Notes: a model not told the origin generated them from the letters alone. Positions 1-7,936 are shown, numbered from the stretch's first letter. The stretch is 14,118 bases of DNA from Actinobacteria bacterium UBA5176 (GCA_002413305.1 DHWS01000127.1:1-14118), one strand, 5' to 3'. Translations and numbers: made by a program.

Positions 1-1547
1 CCTCTCACTACCTGGAGGCCTACCGGCTGGCCCCGAAGGATGCCGACGCCGGCGGCATCAAGGAGCGAGCCCGGCGGATGCTCGCCCGGGCCGGGGAGCG
101 AGCGGCTTCCCTGGCCGCAGCGCAGGAGGCGCAGGGCTATTTCCGCCAGGCCGCCGAGCTCACCGACTCCGCCTTGGAGCGGGCCGAGCTCATCGAGCGG
201 ACCGGCCAGATGGCGTTCATCCTGGGGGTCACCGACGAGGCCGTGGCACTGTTCGAGGAGGCCTCCCGCCTGTTCGAGGATGCGGGCCAGACCCATCAGG
301 CGGCCAGGGTCCAGGCTCGGCTGGCCGAGGTGGAGTTCATCAGCGGCCACCTCGATCAGGCCGTCGAGCGGATGCGCAGCGCGCACGCCGTGCTCTCCGG
401 TGAGGAGCCCGACCCGGATCTAGCGCTGGTCGCCGGCCAGTTCGCACGGTTCCTGGCCATCGCGGGGCGCTACGAAGAGGCCTTCCCGCTGCTGGAGCAG
501 GCCCTCGAGCTCGCCGAGCACCTCGAGCTTCCCGAGGTGTACTCCCAGGCCCTCAGCAGCCGGGCGGTGGGGTTGTCTCAACGTGGTCGTCTCCAAGAGG
601 CTGGGTCGCTGCTCCGACACTCTCTCGAGGTGGCGCTGGAGCATGAGCTCAGCGCCGCAGCCCTCCGGGCGTACAACAACCTGGGCGTCATCCTGGAGGC
701 CCAAGACCGTTTCGATGAGGCGATAGGCTCTGGCGACCAGGCACTTGTTCTGGCCCGACGAACGGGGAACCGTATCCAGGAGCTCGGCTGGCTGACCGGT
801 TCGATCGTCGATCTCGTGGCCATGGGACGATGGGCTGACGCACTCGCGATGGGTGAGGAGGCACGACGAGCGGAGACGTTCTCCCCCTCGCTGGAGTGGG
901 CGACGAGCGGTCTGGTCACTCTCATGCCGGTCTATGTCCATCGAGGGGCCCTCGAGCAGGCTCGGGCGCTGCTGGATAGCTTCCCGGAACTCGAAAGCTC
1001 GGAGAACCTTGAAGTGCGGATCGGCTATGAGGTCGCCCGTTCGGAACTCCTGCGAGCCGAAGGAAAGCCTGCCGAGGCGCTCGCCGCCGCCGAAGTGGTC
1101 GTCGCCCTTCTCCCGCAGTTCTCACTCACCCATGTTGCGGTGAAACGAGGGGTCGTCCAAGCGATCGAGTGCGCCCTCGATCTCCGCGATATCGGGAAGG
1201 CGGAGGATCTCCTCGGGATGGTCCAAGGGGCGATGCCGGGGGAGGTCACGCCATTCCTCCGGGCCCACGCCGCCCGGCTCGCCGCCCGGCTGGCGGCCGT
1301 GCGCGGTGAGGCCGAGAACGCCGAGCCAGGCTTCCTGGCAGCCGAGCAGGGCTTCCAGAACCTGGGCGTGCCCTTCGACCTCGCCGTGTCCCTCCTCGAG
1401 CACGCCGAGTGGCTCATCGCTCAGGGACGGGCCGGCGAGGCAGGGCCGCTCATGGATCAGGCTCGGGACATCTTCGAGGGTCTGCAGGCCAAGCCGTGGC
1501 TCGAGCGCCTCAGTCGCGTTTCGGGAATGGAAGACGTTCCGGCCTGA
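1..1547 (+). CDS. TPR-rich C-terminal part of a probable adenylate/guanylate cyclase-AAA ATPase regulator (5' partial)
   Basis: The reading frame is open from the left edge (first whole codon at base 3) to a TGA at 1545-1547, giving 514 visible residues; the true start lies outside the window. The sequence is almost entirely helical and rich in Ala, Glu and Leu, with repeated helix pairs of the tetratricopeptide type, for example around ALRAYNNLGVILEAQDRFDEA and GRYEEAFPLLEQALELAE. The opening HYLEAY...AGERAASLAA...AQGYFRQAAELTD and the closing LLEHAEWLIAQGRAGEA...ARDIFEGLQAKPWLERL resemble the C-terminal arm of actinobacterial class III cyclase/AAA+ ATPase proteins and related LuxR-type regulators. 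In those families this arm is a protein-interaction scaffold behind a nucleotidyl cyclase or NTPase domain. No catalytic domain is visible, so the cyclase assignment is inference; the TPR assignment is firm. A strong terminator follows about 185 bases downstream. Confidence 0.85.
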   Translation, partial: SHYLEAYRLAPKDADAGGIKERARRMLARAGERAASLAAAQEAQGYFRQAAELTDSALERAELIERTGQMAFILGVTDEAVALFEEASRLFEDAGQTHQAARVQARLAEVEFISGHLDQAVERMRSAHAVLSGEEPDPDLALVAGQFARFLAIAGRYEEAFPLLEQALELAEHLELPEVYSQALSSRAVGLSQRGRLQEAGSLLRHSLEVALEHELSAAALRAYNNLGVILEAQDRFDEAIGSGDQALVLARRTGNRIQELGWLTGSIVDLVAMGRWADALAMGEEARRAETFSPSLEWATSGLVTLMPVYVHRGALEQARALLDSFPELESSENLEVRIGYEVARSELLRAEGKPAEALAAAEVVVALLPQFSLTHVAVKRGVVQAIECALDLRDIGKAEDLLGMVQGAMPGEVTPFLRAHAARLAARLAAVRGEAENAEPGFLAAEQGFQNLGVPFDLAVSLLEHAEWLIAQGRAGEAGPLMDQARDIFEGLQAKPWLERLSRVSGMEDVPA

Positions 1548-1963
1548 ACGGGGATCTCCCTTCGAAGCACCAACGCCTCGGTGGAGCGTCGGTCGCGTCT
1601 CGAGCGCTCGTCAACGCCCTCCCATCGCCTGGCCTGGCTGGTCGATCCACATATGGGCCGAATGGCCTATCCAGGCAGACATCGCCGCTGTCGATACGTG
1701 GGGCAAGCAGCTTCAACCCCCCGACTCGTCAAGAAGGAAGACCCGGCCCCCCCGGGTCTTCCTTTTTGGTCGGGTGCGTGAGCGGCATCGCCGAGAAATC
1801 GCGCAGCCGACGTGACCGGTGGGACACTGGCGGATCAGCGGCCGGCGGACGAGATGGTCTCGAGCGCCCGCCAGGCCACCCAGCACGACCACGTCCACCA
1901 CGGAGTCCCTTCGCGCGAGCGCCGACCGGCATCATGCCAAGTGACAGCGTCGGGCCAGCAACC
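1548..1963. other. Convergent intergenic region with terminator, no supported gene
   Basis: This 416-base gap lies between the end of the TPR gene (plus) and the end of the hydrolase-like gene (minus). The only structure I can support is the intrinsic terminator at 1731-1767. The short open frames across it have no ribosome binding site, run through the terminator hairpin or extend antisense into the hydrolase gene, and show no family signature. Confidence 0.6.
1731..1767 (+). terminator. Strong intrinsic terminator between convergent genes
   Basis: AAGGAAGACCCGG (1734-1746) pairs perfectly with CCGGGTCTTCCTT (1752-1764) around a five-C loop. The pairing extends a few more bases into the flanking A-rich and T-rich ends, and a run of five T follows at 1763-1767. 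This is a textbook rho-independent terminator for the plus-strand TPR gene. The A-rich left flank gives only a weak T tract on the minus strand, but it may also stop transcripts coming from the hydrolase-like gene. Confidence 0.9.
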
Positions 1964-3448
1964 CTATGGAGTGACGAATTCGAGTTTCAGCCCTTCCAGG
2001 CAGCCCGTGCCGATCGGTGGTAACGAGGGGTTCTGGATCCAGCTATCCCGAATCCGGATCGCGCAGCCACCGCCCTGCACGGGGGTGTGACTCTCGGCCG
2101 GAATCTCGATCACGAAGGAGTTCTCGAGGGGGTCGCCGAATTCCCTGGTGAGGCGCGGAGGGCTGAATGGATCGAATTGGCCAGAGACCATGAGCACCGG
2201 GACCGCAGATCGAACTGGGTCATGGATCGTCGCGGACGCCGAGGGCATCTTCCACGCCGAGCAGGCCGCCAGGTAAGGGCTCGTTCCATAGCGCTCGGCG
2301 AGACCCGGCAACGGCGTGGCGCTGCCCTGCAGAGTTGAGGAGTCGACGAACGGCGCTTCGTCGCGGCACAGCACCGAGAGGTAGACGCCGATGCTGAAGT
2401 CGGAGGTGCATCCGAACCGGTATCCGGCACAGAGCGACCCGTGCGTAGCCAGTACTGTCGTCACGTCGACGCCGACGTGATGGTGCGCCGCGTCGACGAT
2501 GTATGCGGGGACGTCTGTTCCAGGGTCTTCCGCGAGGATGACCTGGAGGGCGCGGAGAAACGAACCCCCATCGACGACGACGCCCCCCAGCGGAGTGTGG
2601 GCCACGATCGGATGTGCCGAGAGCTGCTCGATCGCCGCACTCAGTTGCTCTTCGAGGCGAGGGTACGTCTCTCGGCACGATCGATCGCCGCGGCAGGCGT
2701 CGACCAACTCGCTCAGCACGAGCCCTGTCCCCAGGACCATCTCCCCCGGCTCGTCGAGTTGGGGGAACTGAGGGGAGTCCAGGTAGGCCGCCCGAACGTG
2801 GCCCGGATTCTCCCGCATCACCTCGAGGGCCAACCGTGACAGGCTTCCGTGCGAAGCGAGGTTCCATGACGAGACGCCCAACTCGCGTCGCAGATCCTCG
2901 ACGTCGGCCGCCATCGCCGCCAGGTCGAATCGCGACGGATCGACCCCGGTCGAGAGGAGGCGGGAGCGGCACGCCGTCACCGCAGCGAGGAATCTCCGAA
3001 GCAGGGACGGATCACCGGTCGGTTCGATGAGCCCCTCGGTGGACACAGGATCAACCTCTGGGCACGCGAGTCCGGGACGGGAATGTCCGGTCCCACGCTG
3101 GTCAAGCACATAGACAACACGGTGCAGGCGCTGGGCTTCGCCCTGGTGCTTGCCGTAGTCCGGAAGAGCGCCCACGTCATCGCCCAGGATGAGGACAGGA
3201 TCGGGGGAAGGCCGTTCATCGGGCGGCGGGATCTTGACCACGAAGAGCCTCACGGTCCGACCATCGGATCGGCTTCGATCCTCGAGAACGGTCAGGTAGC
3301 CACACGCGTGCCGGACCAGCAGCTGGACCTGGACATCCCGGGGGCAGGGGGCGACCGAGTAGCGGGGCAATGAGGACTGGGAGGATCCTCCTCCGGTGCA
3401 GGCGGCGAGCAGCGCAACGACCACTGCGGTCAGGGCTGATCGCCTCAC
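1964..3448 (-). CDS. Lipoprotein of the alpha/beta-hydrolase TAP-like family with degenerate active site
   Basis: The GTG start at 3448 gives 494 residues and places a short basic N-terminus directly before a hydrophobic segment and a lipobox (LLAAC, Cys at residue 17), so the mature protein should be a lipid-anchored extracytoplasmic protein. An ATG at 3511 would add 21 residues and overlap the upstream gene by 56 bases. The fold is that of secreted tripeptidyl-aminopeptidase-like (S33) hydrolases: VLDQRGTGHSRPGLACPE, the RLALEVMRENPGHVRAAYLDSP helix region, the acid region PVLMVSGQFDP, and a late His in AESHTPVQGGGC followed by the TAP-like C-terminal region. The elements expected for catalysis are altered. 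The nucleophile elbow, normally GxSxG, reads SHGSL (2840-2854), and the oxyanion HGGPG motif reads GDDVG (3170-3184). It follows the membrane-protein gene by 7 bases, as the last gene of the sigma operon. It may be a binding protein rather than a peptidase, or a Ser next to the usual position may act. Confidence 0.85.
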   Translation of the reverse strand: MRRSALTAVVVALLAACTGGGSSQSSLPRYSVAPCPRDVQVQLLVRHACGYLTVLEDRSRSDGRTVRLFVVKIPPPDERPSPDPVLILGDDVGALPDYGKHQGEAQRLHRVVYVLDQRGTGHSRPGLACPEVDPVSTEGLIEPTGDPSLLRRFLAAVTACRSRLLSTGVDPSRFDLAAMAADVEDLRRELGVSSWNLASHGSLSRLALEVMRENPGHVRAAYLDSPQFPQLDEPGEMVLGTGLVLSELVDACRGDRSCRETYPRLEEQLSAAIEQLSAHPIVAHTPLGGVVVDGGSFLRALQVILAEDPGTDVPAYIVDAAHHHVGVDVTTVLATHGSLCAGYRFGCTSDFSIGVYLSVLCRDEAPFVDSSTLQGSATPLPGLAERYGTSPYLAACSAWKMPSASATIHDPVRSAVPVLMVSGQFDPFSPPRLTREFGDPLENSFVIEIPAESHTPVQGGGCAIRIRDSWIQNPSLPPIGTGCLEGLKLEFVTP

Positions 3449-3455
3449 GTGCAGC

Positions 3456-4073
3456 TCAGCCCAGCCTCGTAAGGGGGAAGCTGGCGACCAGCGAGGTGTT
3501 GTACGGACCATCGTGACGAGCGCATTGATGGATCACGTGGAGCCGAAGCTGCTGCCCTTGCACCTGGAACGAGTACGTCCCCGTGCACGCAGGTGATGCG
3601 ATGGTCAGAGTCCCGTCGGTCGAGATTCGGTATGGGGCCCGGTACCCGGTGACCGGCGGGCCGCCGTCAGCGCTCTCGAACTGAACGAACGATCCGCGCT
3701 CGAACCGGAGCGTGATGATGGCGTAGCGCTCGGCGCCGTCGCCGAGCTGTGAGAAGAAAGCGCGTCCTTCCTTGGCCGTCCCCCCGGCCGCCACGAATGC
3801 GCTCACGACATCTTGCTCGCTCAGCTTCCCCGTTTGCCATGTCCCCTCGAGCCCCGTGGCGGGGTGACCCGGGATCGATGGTTGCTTGCCGAGGCGACCC
3901 AGCGACACGACCGACCAGACGCCGAATCCGGCGACGACAAGAACGATCAGGGCCGCCCCAATCCGGCGCCTCCGGTGCGATCGCCGTCGCCGGCCCAACA
4001 TGCGATCGAGCGCACCCGGGGCGAGGTCGAATCGCTCGCTTTCGCGCTCGAGAGGGCCTCGGAGATCACTCAT
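3456..4073 (-). CDS. ECF-associated single-pass membrane protein with extracytoplasmic lipocalin-like domain (possible anti-sigma partner)
   Basis: This protein has 205 residues. The cytoplasmic N-terminus (1-37) is charged, with an Arg-rich cluster (GRRRRSHRRRR) before one membrane segment at about 38-58. The rest is extracytoplasmic: GTWQTG near 78-82, a helical patch around EQDVVSAFVAAGG, then alternating beta-strand-like sequence with QFESADGGPPVTGYRAPYRI and two Cys residues (163 and 184) that could pair. This arrangement is repeatedly seen just downstream of SigE-type ECF sigma genes in Actinomycetota. Its ATG overlaps the sigma gene stop by 8 bases (ATGAGTGA), which implies translational coupling. 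Position and topology suggest an anti-sigma or signal-receiving role, but no ZAS HxxxCxxC motif is present, so that role is inference. The small beta domain could bind a lipid or other envelope ligand. Confidence 0.85.
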   Translation of the reverse strand: MSDLRGPLERESERFDLAPGALDRMLGRRRRSHRRRRIGAALIVLVVAGFGVWSVVSLGRLGKQPSIPGHPATGLEGTWQTGKLSEQDVVSAFVAAGGTAKEGRAFFSQLGDGAERYAIITLRFERGSFVQFESADGGPPVTGYRAPYRISTDGTLTIASPACTGTYSFQVQGQQLRLHVIHQCARHDGPYNTSLVASFPLTRLG

Positions 4074-4602
4074 CCCGATCCTCCAGCATCCGCCGCATGG
4101 CCGCCCTCCCTTGTGAGGCCAGCACCCGAACGGTCACCGCTCGGCTCGCCATGATCCCCGCGGCCTCCTCGGAGCTGTACCCGAGGAGTTCGGTCAGGAC
4201 CACGGCGACCCGTTGCCTCCGGCTGAGCTTGCCCAGGGCTCGCAAGACGATCTGCCGATCATCGGCGGCGGCGAATTCATCCACGTCCGGCCGCGCGTGC
4301 ACCACGTGTCGCAGGGCTCGTGCCGCCCGCCTCGACCGCTTGTGCACAACGTGGAATGCGGTGCGATACAGGTACCCCGTGGGGTTCTCCATCGCACTGA
4401 TGCGATCCCAGTGCTCGAGCACGCTGATGAACGCGTCCTGCATGACCTCCTCCGCTTCATGACGGTTGCCGGTCACCAGGCACAGTCGCCGGTACAGCGT
4501 CCAGCTCTCGGCCTCGAAGAACTCTTCGAAGCGTCGTGCATCGCTTACGGGCTCGGGCACCGAGACCCCGTCGCGTGCCACGAGCCGAACAGTCTGGGCC
4601 AT
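4066..4602 (-). CDS. ECF RNA polymerase sigma factor, SigE family
   Basis: The ATG at 4602 gives 178 residues, the usual ECF length. Region 2 covers about residues 25-92 (RFEEFFEAESWTLYRRL, then EAEEVMQDAFISVLEHWDRI and NPTGYLYRTAFHVVHKRSRR), binding core RNA polymerase and the -10 element. Region 4 covers about 116-172 (ALGKLSRRQRVAVVLTELLGYSSEEAAGIM, then TVRVLASQGRAAMRRML), a helix-turn-helix for the -35 element. The LGYSSEEA...TVRVLASQ pattern is typical of the actinobacterial SigE-like group. No good Shine-Dalgarno sequence precedes the ATG, and the frame is open for hundreds of bases upstream, but nothing before MAQTV resembles a sigma factor and that extension is antisense to the propeller gene. 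It is the first gene of a three-gene operon with overlapping ends, so it probably controls this operon and perhaps the divergent propeller gene. Confidence 0.93.
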   Translation of the reverse strand: MAQTVRLVARDGVSVPEPVSDARRFEEFFEAESWTLYRRLCLVTGNRHEAEEVMQDAFISVLEHWDRISAMENPTGYLYRTAFHVVHKRSRRAARALRHVVHARPDVDEFAAADDRQIVLRALGKLSRRQRVAVVLTELLGYSSEEAAGIMASRAVTVRVLASQGRAAMRRMLEDRDE

Positions 4603-4684
4603 CTCGAAGAACGAAGGCCCCAATGCTCCAGTTCGTTCAGAGCCATGAGACGGGATGGTCGATTCCCCCGTGATCCACGGCCGC

Positions 4685-4690
4685 ACTGTA
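4685..4690 (-). promoter_or_regulatory. Candidate -10 element for the sigma operon
   Basis: Read on the minus strand, TACAGT fits the actinobacterial TANNNT -10 consensus, about 83 bases before the sigma start. A weak TTCCTT lies 17 bases upstream. The inverted repeats at 4695-4731 would overlap the -35 region. This is a motif match only. Confidence 0.3.
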
Positions 4691-4694
4691 GCCG

Positions 4695-4731
4695 TCCCCG
4701 AGCCTCCAAGGAAGCTCGGGGACTCCCGAGC
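4695..4731. repeat. Overlapping inverted repeats forming two mutually exclusive hairpins
   Basis: TCCCCGAGC (4695-4703) is the exact reverse complement of GCTCGGGGA (4714-4722). The same central element, GCTCGGG (4714-4720), is also the reverse complement of CCCGAGC (4725-4731). The central block can therefore pair with either the left arm (9 bp, 10-base loop) or the right arm (7 bp, 4-base loop). It lies in the divergent region between the sigma factor and propeller genes, where it could be a repeated operator or an RNA switch in the propeller 5' UTR. Confidence 0.6.
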
Positions 4732-4810
4732 CCACCTGCGATTCGCCACGCCGCTAAACGATTCGGCGCGAGAAGAGCTTCGTCTTCGATGAATCTCGAC
4801 CGGTGGACGG

Positions 4811-4819
4811 AAGGGGGAG
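4811..4819 (+). promoter_or_regulatory. Shine-Dalgarno site fixing the GTG start of the propeller gene
   Basis: AAGGGGGAG ends two bases before the GTG at 4822. It favours this start over the in-frame ATG at 4789, which has no comparable site and would push the signal peptide 11 residues inward. Confidence 0.7.
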
Positions 4820-4821
4820 CT

Positions 4822-5784
4822 GTGAAGCGAAGTTGGGCTCTGCTGGTTGTCGTGACCTGGGGCGTTTCCACGCTGGCCGCCGCCTCGCCTGCCGGGGCGG
4901 TCGTCCCGGGCCCCAACGGGCGGATCGCCTTTTGCCGGTACATCCCAGAGATCGACTCCTGCGACCTCTACACGGCGAACGCCGACGGTACGGACGAGCA
5001 GCTCCTCCTGCCAGGACCCGCCGAGGCTCCGCGGTGGTCTCCCGACGGCAGCCGCATCGCGATCGTCTGCTTCCAGGGCGAATTCGAGTTCGTCCGGAAC
5101 TGCACGATGAACCCGGACGGGTCGGATTTCGTTCAGCTGGTACCCGACCCAACGCTGAACGAGGGCGTGGGCGCCTGGTCTCCCGACCGAACTCGGCTCG
5201 CCTTCGAGGGATGGGATGACGTCAACCCCGATCGGACGCCGGGGGTGTTCACCATGCGGTCTTCGGACGGGGGCAACCTCTCGCGTCTGACCACCAATCC
5301 CTATGGTGGCCACGACATCCCCACCGACTACTCGCCGGATGGTTCGCGGGTTCTGTTCCTCCGCGAAAAGCCCCTTCTGAACCACAACCGGAGCAGCTTC
5401 GCCATCTTCCGGGTGAACAGGGGCGGGACGGGCGTCACGCAGCTCACTCCGTGGGGTCTGGCCGCGGGCGGTGGCAGGTGGTCACCGGACGGAACGAGCA
5501 TCGTGTTCGCCGACGGCTCGAACCGCTTCAAGGGTTCGCTGTGGGTGGTCGGTCCGAACGGCACAGACCTGCACAAGATCTTCCAGGACGATCGGGGGGG
5601 CGTCGCCTTCCAGCCGACATGGTCACCGCGGGGCAACAAGATCATCTTCGCGCTCGTCCGGTCTCCACTTCAAGGGGGCCAGGAGGACCTCTATTCCGTG
5701 CACGCGGATGGGACTGGGCTCGCACCGGTCACGAACACTCCGGATTTCGAGGACAGTCCCGACTGGGGAACGAACTTGGGCTGA
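4822..5784 (+). CDS. Exported TolB/WD40-like (PD40) beta-propeller protein
   Basis: The GTG start at 4822, just after an AAGGGGGAG ribosome site, gives 320 residues. The N-terminus is a signal peptide: VKRSW, a hydrophobic stretch, then an AxA-type cleavage site (SPAGA, cut near residue 26). The mature protein repeats the PD40 signature WSPDG followed by a beta strand: residues 72-76 (WSPDGSRIAIV), 119-123 (WSPDRTRLAF), 170-174 (YSPDGSRVLF), 220-224 (WSPDGTSIVF) and 267-271 (WSPRGNKIIF). PNGRIAF near the start and DSPDWG at the end suggest a closed six-bladed propeller. Family members are periplasmic or secreted scaffolds like the TolB C-terminal domain; there is no enzyme domain. It is divergent from the ECF sigma operon across about 220 bases and may belong to its regulon, which is inference. 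A GC-rich hairpin follows the stop. Confidence 0.9.
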   Translation: MKRSWALLVVVTWGVSTLAAASPAGAVVPGPNGRIAFCRYIPEIDSCDLYTANADGTDEQLLLPGPAEAPRWSPDGSRIAIVCFQGEFEFVRNCTMNPDGSDFVQLVPDPTLNEGVGAWSPDRTRLAFEGWDDVNPDRTPGVFTMRSSDGGNLSRLTTNPYGGHDIPTDYSPDGSRVLFLREKPLLNHNRSSFAIFRVNRGGTGVTQLTPWGLAAGGGRWSPDGTSIVFADGSNRFKGSLWVVGPNGTDLHKIFQDDRGGVAFQPTWSPRGNKIIFALVRSPLQGGQEDLYSVHADGTGLAPVTNTPDFEDSPDWGTNLG

Positions 5785-5789
5785 ACTGA

Positions 5790-5819
5790 CCGGCGGGCGC
5801 CGGGATCCCTGGCCGCCGG
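5790..5819 (+). terminator. GC-rich hairpin after the propeller gene, possible terminator
   Basis: CCGGCGG (5790-5796) pairs with CCGCCGG (5813-5819), with a further inner stem (CCGGG with CCTGG, one G-T pair) and a small bulge. It starts five bases after the stop codon. There is no T tract, so it may only slow or stabilise the transcript end. Confidence 0.4.
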
Positions 5820-6043
5820 GCCCCGTCCCCCATTCGACTGGCGCTCGACACGCGCGTCCGCGAACGCGGGTCAAAACCAGTTCTGTGAGGTGCGGAACGC
5901 CCCTCGCCCGCCCTCCAGCCCGTAAAGGTCCCGGGCCTACCGTGCCGACCGGCCCGGTACGTCTTCGGGGTGGATGGTTCAGCTTCTAACACCGATCTGG
6001 CCGCACCGGCCGAGCGTAGATCTTGCTGGAAGGGGTGGCGGTG

Positions 6044-7936
6044 ATGCGGAAGGGGATCCTTCGAGCAATGAAGGGGTCGGTGACCCCGATGTTCGCTTCG
6101 GCCCTGCTCATCAGCGTGCTCGCCCCGATGGCCCGGGCGGCCACGGCGCCGAGCTTCGTCGTTCCATCGATTGCCCTGACCATGGGGGTGCTCCCCCAAG
6201 AGGTGGCGGTGGGCGATTTCGACGGCGACGGGCACACGGACGCTGCCCTCGCGAACCAGGGCCCGGCCGCGTTCAAGGGCGGCATCGCCACGGCCCCCGG
6301 GAACGGCGCCGGCGGGTTCGGATCCGTCGTCACCACCATGCTTCCTGGCGGATGGGGCGCCTGTGACCTGACCTCCGCCGACTTCGACGAGGACGGCCGG
6401 ATGGACCTGGCCGCCGAGGGCTGCACCACAAGCGGGAGCGGGCCGATCTTCCTCCTCCTCGGGACGGGGACCGGCTCCTTCACCGTGAGCCAGCAGATCG
6501 CCAGCAGCGTGGACGTGCAGCTGGTCGCGGCCGACTTCGACGGCGATGGCCACGCGGACCTGGCCAGCAGCGAGAACGGCGGATTGGGCAAGGTGAAGGT
6601 GTACCTCGGCACAGGCACCGGCACGGTGGGCTCCGCCACGACCTACTCCGGTGGGTTCTCCAGCTACGACTTCGTGGCCTCGGATCTGAACACCGACGGC
6701 CACCCGGACCTGGTGGGAGCCAGCGGCGGCTCACCGTGGACCAGGCTGAACCAGGGGAACGGCACCTTCGGTTCGCAGATCTACGACCCCATCTCGACGT
6801 TGCAGGGCATCCGGCTGGCCGTCGCCGACTTCAGCGGTGACGGGAACCCCGACGTCGTCGTGGTGGACGCCTCGGGCGGCCATGTCGACGTTGGACTGGG
6901 CCTGGGGAACGGTCACTTCAGCGCCAAGCAGGTCGTGAAGAACGTTTCGAGCCAGACGAACTGGGTCACCGCAGGCGACATCACCGGCGACGGCAAGCTG
7001 GACCTGGTGGCAGACGGGGATTCGAACACGGCGGTCCTGCTCAAAGGGCGCGGGGACGGGACGTTCGGGCCGCTCACCAGGTGGATGACTGGATCGGAGG
7101 GGCTGGCCGCGGCCGACCTCAACGGCGCCGGGGCCACCGATCTGGTCTCGTTCACCCCCGATCCGGGGACGATCTACGGCACGCTCGCGTCGGGGGGTGG
7201 ATTCCTGGCTCCCTCGGTGATCCCCAGCGGGGTGGCGGGGCGCTCGGTCTCCGGTGACGTGAACGGCGACGGCCGTCTCGACCTGGTCCGGCCCGGGGTA
7301 AGGGTCGCCCCGGGCAAGTTGCAGAGCGTGGTGGCGACCCAGCTCGGGCTGGGCGGTGGACGGCTCGGCGTCCCTATGTACTCGCCGATCCGCAAGGAGA
7401 CAGCCAGCAGCGGCCCGACCCAGATGCGTCCTCGCCGACGTGAACGAGGACGGGTTGCTGGACGCGGTGGGCGGCTTCAACAACGTGCTGCCAAGCCCGA
7501 ACAACCTGATCGCCATGCTGGGAACGGGGAACGGGAAGTTCGGCTCGGCAATGTTGATGAGTTCGGGCGACAGCAACGCCGACATCGACGCCCTGGAGGT
7601 GGCCGATGTGACCGGCGACGGCCACCTCGACATCGTGTCGAACACACTCAGCCAGATCTCGGTGAAGGCAGGAGCAGGCGACGGGACATTCGGGGCGCCG
7701 ATACTGTCCGGCCGGGGATCCTCAGGGACGAAGCCTCAGACGGCCACGCTGGTCGGGGATTTCACCGGCGAGGGGACCCCGGACGTCGTGGCAGTGATCA
7801 CCACGGGCAGCGAGAACATCGCGGGGAGCGACGTCGTGTTGCAGCAGGGCCAGGGCGATGGGACGTTCGCTGTGATCCAGACGATCCACATCGACTCGAA
7901 CTCCGCGACCAGCGATCTGGCCGACCTGAGCGGTGA
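6044..7936 (+). CDS. FG-GAP/VCBS-repeat exported protein, N-terminal part (frameshifted after about 7427)
   Basis: The ATG at 6044 lies eight bases after GGAAGGGG and begins a signal peptide (MRKGILRAMKG, hydrophobic core, cleavage after APMARA near residue 32). From there to about base 7427 come eight FG-GAP/VCBS units, each with a calcium-binding DxDxDGxxD-like loop: VGDFDGDGHTD, ADFDEDGRMD, ADFDGDGHAD, SDLNTDGHPD, ADFSGDGNPD, GDITGDGKLD, ADLNGAGATD (loop residue lost) and GDVNGDGRLD. Each is followed by a GNGxFG-type strand. In the family such units build integrin-alpha-like seven-bladed propellers, usually on secreted or surface proteins. After about 7427 this frame turns into Arg-rich, repeat-free sequence, while the repeats continue in the next frame. 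The open frame to 7936 therefore has about 170 spurious codons at its end. Read with the downstream part, one protein of about 752 residues results. Confidence 0.85.
   Translation: MRKGILRAMKGSVTPMFASALLISVLAPMARAATAPSFVVPSIALTMGVLPQEVAVGDFDGDGHTDAALANQGPAAFKGGIATAPGNGAGGFGSVVTTMLPGGWGACDLTSADFDEDGRMDLAAEGCTTSGSGPIFLLLGTGTGSFTVSQQIASSVDVQLVAADFDGDGHADLASSENGGLGKVKVYLGTGTGTVGSATTYSGGFSSYDFVASDLNTDGHPDLVGASGGSPWTRLNQGNGTFGSQIYDPISTLQGIRLAVADFSGDGNPDVVVVDASGGHVDVGLGLGNGHFSAKQVVKNVSSQTNWVTAGDITGDGKLDLVADGDSNTAVLLKGRGDGTFGPLTRWMTGSEGLAAADLNGAGATDLVSFTPDPGTIYGTLASGGGFLAPSVIPSGVAGRSVSGDVNGDGRLDLVRPGVRVAPGKLQSVVATQLGLGGGRLGVPMYSPIRKETASSGPTQMRPRRRERGRVAGRGGRLQQRAAKPEQPDRHAGNGEREVRLGNVDEFGRQQRRHRRPGGGRCDRRRPPRHRVEHTQPDLGEGRSRRRDIRGADTVRPGILRDEASDGHAGRGFHRRGDPGRRGSDHHGQREHRGERRRVAAGPGRWDVRCDPDDPHRLELRDQRSGRPER

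Noticed and set aside
1713..1901. 62-codon minus-strand frame downstream of the hydrolase gene
   Set aside because: It runs through the strong terminator hairpin and becomes Arg-rich, with no ribosome site.
4603..5385. Long N-terminal extension of the sigma factor frame
   Set aside because: It is antisense to the propeller gene and unlike any sigma domain. ECF proteins are normally about 180-200 residues, as given by the 4602 start.
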